Shown here: positions 33,741-45,560 of the stretch, in pieces
Position numbering within the stretch: position 1 is the first letter of the stretch
How the letters are laid out: every line of letters begins with the position of its first letter
Assembly: GCF_036417845.1 (NCBI RefSeq)
Contig: NC_089981.1
Coordinates: 40,554,668-40,618,667 of the forward strand
Direction of reading: 5' to 3'
Source: Apteryx mantelli
Lineage: Eukaryota > Chordata > Aves > Apterygiformes > Apterygidae
DNA: 64,000 nt
The notes under the pieces: generated by a model
The model's input: the letters and a program-made list of their open reading frames with translations, nothing else
The model's database searches: none
What the model was told of the DNA's origin: nothing
Translations under genes and position numbers: made by a program

Positions 33741-36700
33741 GTTGACATTTTAATACTGTTCACAAAAGAGGATGTCCCCCATCATGTGAAGTCTCCGTTG
33801 TTTTAATAGTATAGCCTCCTACATTAGGTTTCTTACAGCTTCCCTTGTGTTCAATATTAAGCTTTATTAAATTTGCGTGGGTCTTAAACAGTGTTTAAAA
33901 AAAAGAAGGTAATAATGGAAAGACAAGTGCACATGGATGTAAAAATACACTGGTGTATATGTCTATATATACTTCTGCAAATGAAAATTGGCTTGTTTCT
34001 TAATTTTTCTTTTTCATTCTCCCATTTGGCTTGTGCTATCTGAAACAAGGCATCCAAGGCAATCCTGTTTTGTTGTTGTTTGCATTGTAGCGAAGCTCCA
34101 GAGACTTCAGCAGAGAATGGCACTGTGTTGGGTGCTGCAGATGAATTTACTAGCAGAGCTAAACAAGCATTAGCTTGTACCTCCCTCCTCCTGCCTGCAG
34201 CTTTTCCCCTCACTTACATTCCCAGCACAGCATCCCTGTTTATCTCCAGCTTGTGATGCATGTGCCAGGCGCATGAGCCACAATCAAGTTGAGATGCTTT
34301 GTGGAGGGTGTGTGTGTGGTTGAAGTCCTACATCCAGGTTCTTCCCCCAACATGTGCCTGATACAGGTACCACCGTTATGACCCTCACTTGGCCTAGACA
34401 TCCATCCACCAAATTTACATCTGGGCCATGACCACTCCTCCTGTTTAGATCCGTGATTAGAGACAGTCCTCTCACTCAAAGGGCTAGTGTTAAAAAATAC
34501 CCCTTATGAAGTTATTTTTGAAGACTAGGAAAAATAGGTCCAAATATTATGTCTAAATATTTCTATCTAGAAAAGTATATAGGGATTGACATACTTCACT
34601 TCCATGGCTCCTCTCCACTTGCTACCTTAGCTTATTGCAAAGGCTTGTCAGTTTTATCATTATCCTGGTTAATTAAGTCACGTACCCTCACCCAAATACT
34701 TGGACGGTAAGCTTTGTTTGACGCTGGCAAACTGCCCCAAAAGAAATAGCTGCAGATTCAGAATTCACCCCGCCATCAAAGGGAAAAGGATCTGTTGACA
34801 CTGCCACAATGCATTCGCAGCAGGAGGGAGAGCGCTGGAGTCTCAGAGCTGGCGCATTCAGTCATGTCCCAGCCAAGGGCTAAGCTTGAGAAATGTTGAT
34901 TCAGAAGACAGCTGCTTGTGAAAACAAATAACATACTCTCCAGCTAAGCTTCATGGTTAATCACTTTTATTCTCTCTGCTTCCAGTTTATTTAAAGATCT
35001 TAATTTTTCTGCCTTAAAAATTAAATGTGCGTTTTGTTTCAGCAGTGATTTCTAAGCACGACATATTTCCTTTCTGATTTGTAAGCAACCTCCTGATTGT
35101 TCAGCCTCAGTTATCTCTCAGTCAGAAAGCTAAGAGGCTTTTCACTTCTTGGGGAGCTGTTATTGGATTGGATGTGCTGTTATTAATTGAAGTAAAGGCA
35201 TCTTCATGTGGAAATGCACTGCTCTTCAAGCATGCTTTTCAAAGTAAAGTTCAGAGTATGCATATGGCATAAAGCACTTGGGAAAAGTACTGGATTGATC
35301 TCTCTGGGAAGTTAAGTTTTCTGTTTATCCACAAAACACAGTACGAATAGCAACACTGAAATATGATTCTTCACTTCCCAAATCCTGCCAGATCCATTCC
35401 TTACTGCTGTATGGAGGGCACTGCTGCAGATGAATAGGTCATGCAGTTTCTGAATGGGCACAAAGTGGTTCAGTGGTAGAGTTGTTTTGGTGCTGGATCC
35501 ACAGGAGTGCAGGAGACCCTTTTTCACTGAAAACTTATTTGAGACTATCGACTATATTCTGCCTAGCAGCTGCCATATGGTAAGTACTTTTGTTAGTAGG
35601 TCACCTAAGTTTAATTCATAACACTAACCTTTAGATAAAAAGTTTCATATCCCATGACTTGATACCACACCCTGAAACTCCTTTCAATTTAAACCATGGC
35701 CATTTCTCAGCACCAAAGTATAAGCACCTTCATTGATGTATAAACAATAGGGTTGATAGTCCAGCGTGACCCAAAGCAGCTCACTTCTAGAACAGCAAAC
35801 TGGCTGGCAATGTCAATTTGATTGAATGAATGGTCTGTTGCATTTATTTGCAATACATGGTGTTTCCTTGACAAATGTGAGTAATGTTGTGGCACAGTGA
35901 TGAAGAAATATGATGTTTTATTTGACAGAGTAGATTTTTCTTCTCATTTGTTTGTGACAGAGTTATCTTAGAGAATGCTCTTTTCCCAGCAATGCATCCA
36001 AAGTAGCACTTGCTTGTATAGATGCAGAAGGAGGAAATTAAAGTTGGTTGTTTGATATAGATATAATCCTTCAGGAGGAGGGGTTGGGGGCTTTTGTTTG
36101 TTTTGTTTGTTTGTTTTTTAAGTGTTACTGTGCATGGATGTGTTTGAAGGAGGAAACTTAATTTTTTTCCGATCACAGATTAGAACTTCATCTCCTGTGA
36201 CTGCTGAATATGCAATGGGAGGCACAGTGTGAAGTGTACTGCATGGTATGTTCTAGAGATAAACTGTGTTCTTCATCCAGCTGCTGCTATATACTGTGGT
36301 CTCTTGTTTGAGCAGAGTGTGGACCTAGAACTGCAGCTGGCAACTGAGACAATACTGATTCAGGTCACAGTGGGGTAGCAGTTACATTTAGAGAGGATTC
36401 CTTGATGACAGGTGGCTGCCTTTCCAATCTGTTGTTCTATATAGAAGTATTTCCTTTTTCTATTTTTAATGAATCTACCCTTTCTAACTTGGGTTTTGTT
36501 TCTTTATTGCACCTGTTAAACCCAAAGAATAAATATTTAAATGCTGTGCAATACCTGTGCTTGCAAACTACAGAGGCATTGTGGATATTTGGCTGTTCTT
36601 TTGCTATTTCTGTTTACCTAAATATAATGCAAAGTCAAGCAGCAAAATTTTCCATGCATGCGTTGCTGTATTTATTGCTATCCCTTGGCATTCTGTGCTG

Positions 36701-38085
36701 AGTGGAGGAGTTAGCAGAACCGATGAATTATCCAAAGTGGATTTGGAAAATGCTGTGCTTCAGATATAATGGCTCTGGCTTAAGTATCTTCTTTCATGAT
36801 GTCCTGTTAGATATGCTAGTTAAGATACAGATTACATGAGATAAAAATCATACCTGAGCTTCTACAGGAAAATAAAAACAAAAACAAAAAGATAAAGATA
36901 AAAAAAACAACCCTGCCCATCTGAGAGCCGCAGCAGATCTTTATGAGCGAAGCCAGTCTCTAGGAGCCTGCTGCAGAGGGCCATTGCTAGCAATTCCTGC
37001 GCCATGAGCCCAGAGGGGCTTGGTGCTGCTGCAGCAGTCACAGCTGAAAGCAATGGCTGTTTTGGTTTCTGTAGCACAACTGGTCTGTCTGATATCTCAC
37101 GTCTGTGAAAATAATTCTGAACTGATTGTCACGTTCCCTCAGAAAACTAGGTAGAAATCCTCTGGCTGCTTAACTGAAGTCATGCTTCTCAAGCAACTAA
37201 CTGTTCTTATTACTCCTTTCTTAACAACCAAATTATTTTATTGGTTGCAGGGGTGGGGGGAAGACTTGCACTGTTTTGTAAGCAGGGACAATTGTAACAT
37301 GGAGAGACAGCAAGATTAGTTTTAGGAAAAACAGAACCTGCATCTTCTGAGATCCAGCCTCTGGACCATTGGGTAGCACTGTCTTATTCATCCATTTATA
37401 ATCTTTTAAATGTTAAAAAATGTTACTTGCAGATTTAAGAAAAAAAGACAGAAGAAAGTCCTGAGCTGCAGAAAAAGGTTTCTAGTTCTTTTCCTTATTG
37501 TAAAAATGGTCAAAAATTAGGGCACTGATAGAATAATAGAGACAAAGATTTGTAGTCTGTGGTTGCTTTTTCTCTAATCTCTAGGTACTTGTCTGCCTTA
37601 TTTATACCTACAGACTTATTGAAATAGTTATTCTGTGGTAACTCTTTGGAGGCTTCTGTTCTGCGGTAAGTTTCCAGGCTGGGACTTAATCTAGTGTAGG
37701 TATTTCTGTAGGTTTCCGAAGGTTAACAAATCTGTAGACTGTGAATGTCTCCCAGAAGGGAGCCAGGGTGTGTTGAAATTGGCTTGTCATAATTGATAAT
37801 GATTTAAAGATGTAAACTACAATTGGAGTGAGAGAGGTAGAAGTGAGGGGGCTGTAGGAAAACCTTGTCAGAAGACTAAAGCCAAGATTTTTTTTCTTTA
37901 TGCTATTCAGAAAGGAGGGGGAGGAAGTAGGAGGGAGAAATGTCGTTTTGCCCCTGAACATAGTAGGTAGCCCAAAGTGATATGTGGAACTACAGAGAGA
38001 AGAGAGTGACCTGGCTGCCTTTTATGCTGGCGTTCGAAAAATGAGTTCAAGATAGTGCTTTGAAGGGTGGCTTGGTAATACTATT

Positions 38086-38101
38086 AAAAAAAAAAAAAAA
38101 A
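38086..38101. repeat. Poly(A) homopolymer, A16
   Basis: Sixteen consecutive A. No retrocopy or SINE body is recognised to its left. Confidence 0.95.
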
Positions 38102-38115
38102 GTCTCCACTTTCAT

Positions 38116-38137
38116 TTCTTGATATCAATATCAAGAA
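38116..38137. repeat. Perfect inverted repeat, 10-base arms, 2-base spacer
   Basis: TTCTTGATAT at 38116-38125, CA, then ATATCAAGAA at 38128-38137. It lies 14 bases after a poly(A) run. No function is known. Confidence 0.9.
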
Positions 38138-38599
38138 TTAGATGACTAACGTGGGGAGAGAGTGGTTTGAAATGATTTTGGGTGACTTTTCTTCCTTTGA
38201 AAATTTGGGTGAAGTTAATTATGGAATGGCAGCGATATCTGATCTGAAGCGGGCTCTTTCATCTCACCTTCAGCTTTTAAAATAGCTGTATTCTTATCTC
38301 TGCTTTGAGAAAGAGGGGGCGGGGGGGAGAACACCCTGGTGCTCTCACGGCCTGGCGGTCTCCAGATGAATGAAATGCCTTGTAAGATCTGAGGTCATTA
38401 AAGATTGCAAGCAAAGAATTAATAAGACTTTAGGAGGTAATTTCCCATGATGAAGATGACCGGAGGAAGAAAAAAATCTGTGGTCTGTGAAAGACAAAGA
38501 AAAGCATAAAAAATTAATGAGCCCAATTATTTTAATACCGTCCAAAATATGTTCTGTTTAAAGGAAAGTGGTGGCAGACAAGAACTTGGAGATATGATT

Positions 38600-38780
38600 G
38601 GTGTTTCCCCTAATCCCCACTGACAGTCTCAGTCATACAAATGCTGATATTAACCCTCTCTTCGTTAATCACGCCTAAGTTACAACTATTAATCATTATT
38701 AAGAGCCTGCCACTGTGCTGATAGCATTTTTTGTATTAATTTAATAAAGTAAGCAGAGAGGAGCTCAATTTCCAGTATAG
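38600..38780. promoter_or_regulatory. Possible conserved non-coding element (ATTA-rich)
   Basis: Repeated homeodomain-type cores appear within 110 bases: ATTAACC, GTTAATCACG, CTATTAATCATTATTAAG and GTATTAATTTAATAAAG. The stretch is free of simple repeats. This is only a compositional hint of an enhancer. Confidence 0.2.
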
Positions 38781-40884
38781 GCTAGGTGTAATAGAATCAC
38801 ATACTGTACACAGCGATATGGGCTTTAAGCATGTGCTTAAGGCTGTAAAGGGAAGGTGTGCTGTGACATTGAGATAGCTGTCCTCATGCAAAATGCCAGA
38901 AGGACAAGGCACTGGCTGGGGAAGGAGGTAAGAAGGGAGCTGGGGGACTTATATCCTTGATGCCTGCTAATTACACCAAGGTAGAAATTACTTTTGCCTT
39001 TGGTTTTCCTGGGGGTGTGCATATGCTATGTGTGTAGCAAGATCCCAGCGAGCTTGAGAGCTGAAATCAATATTGCTGTGTCAGGGTGGGTATCCATTAG
39101 GCTGCTGGGTAATGAGACTCATAACCCCAGGCAGAGCTACACCAGTGCACGGGTTAATATTGCTCTATGGTGTGCTGGGTAGATATATCAGCATCTTCAG
39201 GGGTTACCCATTATTTCTAAGTGATGTACAATTTGACTGCGTAGGCACACTTTAGGATTTCACATTCTTTTGAAGAAATAGACACTTCTTCAGTGGAAGC
39301 AGAATCTTAACTGAGCCTATGCAGTCACCGGTAGCCCGTGGTTCATCCATTGTCCCACTGAGCTTTGCTGAGTCGAGTTTTGGTGGTGGCTTTGACCTGC
39401 TGTTTTACTTCTGACTTAAGAAAGCATTTAGTTATTAATCATATCTAGGATTTTTATTTTTCAGGTCACTGAGACCAGAGCAGTGTGAGGGGGAGATATT
39501 GGATTGCTAGGTATTTTCAAGATGAGGTCTTTGGGCTGTAGCCGCCTTCTGGTGCATACATGATTGAGGATGGTAGCTGACCATGGCAGCCCTAGGAGTA
39601 AACCTGTCTGAAAGCCCTTAACCATATCATGGAACTCAAGCATCCCCATAAGCAAAAGCAACACAGTGCATCTTTACCAAATGAACTGTAACAGATCCAA
39701 AGGGAAAGGGGAGGAAAAAAAGGGGGAGGGCAGATAATACTTAAGTAGCATTAAGGCTCTAATATCAGCTAACAAAAGCTCAGAGCTCTGGCATTTTGCT
39801 CTTAAACATGGTATGTTGTCCTGAACTGAGCTTTGTGCTGTATTCTTTGAACAGTGGCTGATTGCACACCATCAAGCAAGCAGAGGCTGAAGAACGCTTT
39901 CTAAGAGGCCCTGTAGAGCTTTCCCCCACCACTTTTAGATGCTAGAGAGATGTCTTTGGGTTTGTCTGCTCTCATCACTGCTTAGACTGAGAGTTTATTA
40001 GGATGCCCTGAAGAATTTCTTGTTTTGTTTGGGCCTATGGTTAGATCTCTTCTGTCAACTTTGTGTTATGTTGCCCTTCGGTGAAGATCTAGCACTTCTG
40101 TGTGTGCTCTCAGTTTGAGGACTGTTCTGCTCTTGCAGTCTTTTTTCATCTTTTCATGAGACTGCATTATAGTGCTCTGCTGATGGAAGGTAATTCAAGC
40201 AATTGAAGGCCCTAAACGAACCTTTCTGGGATACTCTTGCAGTCCAACATCTGCAAACAGGTCTGTTGTGATTTGGGATGAGGCCACCTTGAGTTTTGTA
40301 TCCTCTTGTAGGGGTTTTGTACCCTAGCTTGCCAGCCATTGAAGTGGTCTGGGGTTCCAGCACTGCTGTGGCTTGACCAACTCCTTGGGTCTCTGCTCAC
40401 TGTCTTCAGGTGGTCAGCAGGAAGAGGCAAGTAAACTTTGCTCTTCTGAGGAAGAAGGTTGGAGCAGTCTCTTCCCCAGCAATGCATTAACGGTGTCTTA
40501 GCAACAACAGACGTCCCCAGGGGTTTGTGCCGGACCACTTATCCTTTACAATGCAGTGATTTTTTACAGTCAGTGGCCCATGCAGAGAGTAGTAGTAGTG
40601 TACTTCTCTGTAATCAGAACTCCAGATATCAGAGAATTAGTTATGGTGTGTTTGTGTTTTTAAAGCCTTGTCTTGCTCCAGTAGGAAATCTTAGCTTCAG
40701 ATATAGTCTGGTGAGTCTAGAAGCCACAGTCTAAGCAAGAACCTTTCAAACTGAGGATCTAAAACAATAAAACATCTTTGATGGTTACTGCTGAGTTAAT
40801 GACCCAATGATGAAGCATATCTCTGCTTTTAATCTGCCTGATCTGGGTTTTTCCCGTGCAACCACACTACCCTCATCTCACGCA

Positions 40885-40922
40885 ATAATCAAATGCAATG
40901 CAGTATAATCAAATGCAATGCA
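40885..40922. repeat. Two-copy 20-base tandem duplication
   Basis: ATAATCAAATGCAATGCAGT at 40885-40904 is repeated from 40905 for 18 bases before diverging. A recent small duplication by slippage is the simplest reading. Confidence 0.9.
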
Positions 40923-42544
40923 ATGTAATAGTCTCCTTTCTCCTTTTCTTCTCAGTCTGGGTTTATTTTTCATCCTGTACTACAGAACAAGGGGGCACAG
41001 GGACATGAAGCTGAATTCATTGTTCTCCCTCCTGGTCAGTGAGAAATGACTCAAATCTTTTCCTAGATCACTGAGTTGCCATCATGTCCCAACAGTCTGG
41101 CACTCCTTGGCAGAGACATGAAAAATGATCCTTTGCCTTCTATGTGGCACTGGCACTGTGGGTGAAAAATGCTCCCCTTTTTATGCCTGCTTATTTTATG
41201 GCTTAGTGCATTTTCCAGATAAGCTGTGTGACGGCCCTCTCGTTAATCAAATGTATTGCTGGCCTATGAACCGCTAGCCTAGAGCAATCTGTTAGATTTG
41301 AACCTGCTGAAGGCAGGACAGAAGGGGCTAGTGATTCTGGAGAGATGGGGAATGTGTCTAATAACATCACATTTCTTTGCTGAGAGCCGCGACCTGAGAT
41401 AAATAAGTGAATCCATCCAGGATTAGCCTGGTTATTTAACAGCCTCTCTTTGAAATGCATGAGGCATTCACTCCTCTTTTGGTCTGCAAGTAAACTAGTG
41501 ATTCTCAGTTAAAGGTAAAAGAGAAGGGGAGAGAATCAAGAAATCGGCACTGGGGTGCTTTTAGGCAAGTTTCTCAAAAATGCCGAAGAATGACACTTCT
41601 ATCATTTTCCAATCAGATACGTTAGTTCCAAGGCTTTTAATTTTTGAATGTTGAATGCCCTCTTAAATATTCCTCCCCCTCCCCAGTGAGACTGCTAATG
41701 AAACAAACAGATGGTGATTTGAACAGAGTAAAAAGAAACAATAAAGACAGACTTCTAAATAGCCAGGCAGAGCAAATTACATAGGAGACTGGGGAAAAGA
41801 AAGTGATGGAAAGCTGGGAATGAAACACCCCCAGTATTCCTATTGTTCATCAAATGGTCCAGCATGCAAATGGAAAGATGTTTGATTATCTTCCATAACC
41901 TGATTTCCAAAAAAGCGGAAGAGTTGATTTTTCTTTCCTGGAAAAATGTTGGAGGTGATAGGGAATTCTAGTCTTGATAAAACACAGGGGCCGGTCAGCC
42001 TCTGTGCATCTCTGCTGTCTCAGGGCTGCTGCATGTCAGCAGTGACATTTGTTTGGTTTCTATTTTGAGCAATGCCTGAGAGAAAAACATAACTTTTTTT
42101 TGTTTACCTCTTTCCCATACTAATGCAATTTGAAATGTTGTACCAGAGGTTCTGGGAGGCTTTGGGCAAAAGTCGAAACTGTGAGCTTCTGAATATTAGA
42201 CTGTATTGTAACAAACTGAGTGTTCTCTCATGCTCAAGAAGGGGGTTGGGGGAGGATGGCCCTTGGGCAGGCTGCCTCTTTTGCTCTCCCCATTCTACTC
42301 CCTCCTCACCATCTATGGGCACCTTGTGCTCCATGCTAGCAGGTTGACTGATGTTGCTAGTTTGTCTTTCAGTAGTACCTTCTCTCTGGAGATCTGAGTG
42401 TGCTTTGCAAACACTGTGAATTAAGATTTGTAGGCTGCGGTGAGGAGAGGGAATGAAACAAAGAGAAATAATTTACTTATTACAAGTCTGAAGTAAAAAT
42501 ATATAGGGAAATCAGACCTAAGGCTGCAGAGTATTGCAGGACTT

Positions 42545-42559
42545 GGGGGGGGGGGGGGG
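42545..42559. repeat. Poly(G) homopolymer, G15
   Basis: Fifteen consecutive G in AT-rich intergenic DNA. Assembly length errors are likely at such runs. Confidence 0.95.
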
Positions 42560-43604
42560 AGAAGTACCCTAATTGAAGTTATTGCTGCTCTTCAATTCAG
42601 TGAAGAGGTCCCAAGGGTTCTGTTGCAGGAGCAATGGAAGTGTCTTCCCCAAACACCCGCTGTCACCCTCCTTGTTCATCGCAGCTCACTCTGCTGGCAC
42701 AAGGTGCAGCCCTGGAAGCAGTTACATAACTGTTGAGCACTTTGGGAAGTTGTAAGTGACTCAGACTAGGATGAAATTCCTCTGGGTGGAAAGAGGGGAA
42801 ATGACACCTTTATTTCAGGCCTAGCAACCAAAGTGGAGAGGAAAGGCATGAGTTTTAGGAGTACTTAGCTGTGGAGTGACCTCCTCCTTCATCAGCACTT
42901 GACTGTGGAAATAACAAGTGAATCAATATCCAAGATACAGGTATCTCCAAAGCTTTTGTATTTCAGTGTGTTCTAACACTTGTAGTAAAAGTTAATCATG
43001 GTCTTCTGTTGGTTAAAGTTGCAACAGCACCCTCGTTAACACACAACCAAATGTTTCTCTCTTCTCTCTTGCTGAACCAGAGATCTATTTTGTTTGGCTG
43101 GCTTTTGTTTGTTGTGAACAAAACACGTCCTTGTTTCTGCTGTGCCTGTAATCACACCCCAAAACCAGGAGGAAGGCAAAGCATTTACGTGTCTCCATAA
43201 CTCTCAGGAGAGCTGTGGAGCCTTTGAAAGTCGTACTTGACCTCCCCTTGCAGTAGGGCAAGTTTCCCGGTTCCCTGCTGCACCCTTGTCTCTGGTCATT
43301 AAGATTGTGATGATTGCATCTCCCACAGCAGAAATAAATAGGAGCAGTGGGTGCCTTGATGGCCCCAGCTTGGTGCAGCTCAGTTTTGTGCCAAAACAAT
43401 TGTGGGAGCTGCTGAGTCTCACAGAGAACCTTTTGTGTCACTTTGTGCTTTTAACTAGGTTTATTGAATTATAAATATGCAAGTTAAGCAACAGCAAATT
43501 CCTCTCGTGCAGATACACATAAGTTCTCAGTGCATACACTCAAACTGCAGTCTCTGGAGAGAACTGAAACAATAACAACTTAGCCCTGGCTTGAAATCTT
43601 TACA

Positions 43605-43790
43605 CAGACTATTGTGTAGCATCTTATAGACAACTAAAGCTTCACAGCCTCTTTGTAAGCTAGGAGGAAATTATTATCCAGCTTTTATCCTTGTGTACTT
43701 AACAGGCAGAGAGAGGTGAAACAGCTTGACCACAGCACGCACTCTGTGAGTAAGGACCAGACTCCCTGAATCCTGACTTGCAGTTGTGTA
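43605..43790 (-). mobile_element. MIR-like CORE-SINE fossil, antisense
   Basis: On the + strand, AGGAGGAAATTATTATCCAG, CAGGCAGAGAGAGGTGAAAC, AGCTTGACCACAG, GTGAGTAAGGACCAGACT and CCTGAATCCTGACTTG follow the order of the reverse-complement MIR (ATTATTATCCCC, GAGGCACAGAGAGGTTAAG, CTTGCCCAAGGTCACACAG, AGTAAGTGGCAGAGC, GGATTCGAACCC). Confidence 0.65.
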
Positions 43791-45429
43791 AGCTTGCCTC
43801 AAAGAAGAGGGTTCACAAGACAGAGATCTTTGAAAGCATCCAAGAGATTTAGAAGTGCAAAGTGCCTTCCAAAATGTGTATTCCCTTGTATATGTAATAT
43901 GCCATTAGTAAGGCTCTGCATTACTACAGGATATGTAAAAATGTATACTACCTCCAATAGTTTCGAGGACAAAAGCTGTGTTATCAAGCACCATGCATAT
44001 ATAAATGTCTCGTCAAAAACATAATTAATGCAGTCATTTTTCATTACATGGAATCAGCTTTTTGCTGATCTGTGCATCACAAGCTCAATCCTGCTGATAG
44101 AGACTAGAGAGCTGCTCTTAGCTAAAGCAATGTCTCTGTTTTACGTCTGCTATCACAGTCTGTGATGTGCAGTATGGTGACAACTGAGGCATCTAAGTGG
44201 CCATTAATTAGCTTTAGTGGTATGTTTTGCTACATTTCTGTAAAGACTAGCAAATCATTACCGTGAGGTTGTATACAAGTGAGTTTTGCCATACTTTACC
44301 AGACTATTGGGTCACCAATTCCAAGAGCAGTCAAAACTTCAGGCTAATCTGATTTGAAACTGGTTTTATTATCTAGGCTTTCTTAGAGGGCTGTGTGTGA
44401 TGCAATGGCATTTAAGCTTGTCTTGCTTAGACAAACATTTCTGTGGTCTTCCAGAGTCTTTGAGAAGGAACAGCTTCAGGACATCTGGGACTTGTCCAGT
44501 CTTCCAGAAATTTTTCTGTGCAGCTCTATGATGATGTGTGAATGCTCTCCTGGATCACAAGAAAGAAGCAGCCTCTTCAATACAGAGAGGAACGCTGGTG
44601 GCAGACAGTCCTGGGAGAAGGGAAGGACTGGGAGGAGAGCAGGGAACAGAGAGGGCAAATCTGTGTTGCAGAGATCACAAATCCAGGGGAAAACATGAGC
44701 TTATCTATCACAGGTGAAAATACCGTTTTCTAAACTGTAACACTGAAGTAGGCTTATACTGGCAGAGCTGGTCTCTGTAAGTGATGGGACTGAACTAGTA
44801 GATGTCACTTCTCTTGAGTCTAATCAGTCAGGGTGGCCTTGTTCAAGCTGAGAGCTTTGAGGGGAGGGAGAGACCCTCATGTACTTCTGGAGCTTGTCAG
44901 AGTTTCCACACTGGGGTCTCATACCTATGGAGATATCTCCTTTCTCAGGAATAACAGTGGTGCAGAGAATTTTAGTGAGTATGAAAATAAATGAGGTAAA
45001 GTAAAAATCTTCACTGCCACATAATTGAGCTAAAGCATTGGGGAATGTTTATAGCACAAGTACATGGTCAATCTGGGAACTGAGTGGCTGGAGCTGGAGC
45101 CAAAGAAAGTGGTAAAGACATGGGCCAGGCAAGCCGGATACCTGCTTTTCTGTGTCTGTGCAAAGTCCTGTAATGGGGATAAAACTTAAGCCAGGCCTAG
45201 TCTGTGCCAGGCTGGCCTTGGCCCTCCTGGGTCTAAAGCTGAAATCAGTCTGGCTTGTGCTTGTGATAGGAACTAGGACAGGATGGAGCAGCAAGGAGTG
45301 TGCAAAGCAGGAATGCAGCAGCTGTGTTCTCTCTGCTTTTTCAAGGAGCAGAGAGAAAGGGAGATGGTTTTGAGCCTTGAAAAGGAAAAGGATGTTGAGG
45401 TGTTAAGGCCTCAAGATCTAACATAACTT

Positions 45430-45560
45430 CCCAGTATGCCCTTGAGTAAATCACTTGGTTTCTGTGTGTCCTAGTTCCTGTCTCTATAAAACCTTATCTT
45501 TGGGCCTTTGACAAGTGGTGTCTGTTAATGATTACATGGTGCTCAGGTTATAACGTGATG
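45430..45560 (+). mobile_element. MIR-like CORE-SINE fossil
   Basis: CCCTTGAGTAAATCACTTGG, then TTTCTGTGTGTCCTAGTTCC and TGTCTCTATAAAACC, match in order the MIR core CCTTGGGCAAGTCACTTAAC, TCTCTGTGCCTCAGTTTCC, TCATCTGTAAAATGG. Confidence 0.6.

Larger units (their letters stand above)
29099..33760 (+). other. LDLRAD3: Probable LDLRAD3 3' UTR
   Basis: Non-coding DNA from the stop codon to just past the AATAAA at 33735-33740. A UTR of about 4.6 kb is inferred: no strong AATAAA with a good downstream context was noticed earlier. An AATAAA near 32852 could give a shorter form. It contains AT/GT-rich repeats near 29400-29440 and 31683-31721, and a probable MIR fossil near 31095-31260. Open frames inside it are unremarkable. 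Confidence 0.5.
33761..43600. other. Intergenic DNA, LDLRAD3 to COMMD9, left half
   Basis: No gene recognised on either strand; open frames are short and lack domains. Notable items are an A16 run (38086-38101), a perfect inverted repeat (38116-38137), an ATTA-rich stretch (38600-38780), a 20-base tandem duplication (40885-40922) and a G15 run (42545-42559). Confidence 0.6.

Noticed and set aside
40885..40922. Direct repeats that might suggest an array
   Set aside because: Only two adjacent copies without spacers; a simple tandem duplication.
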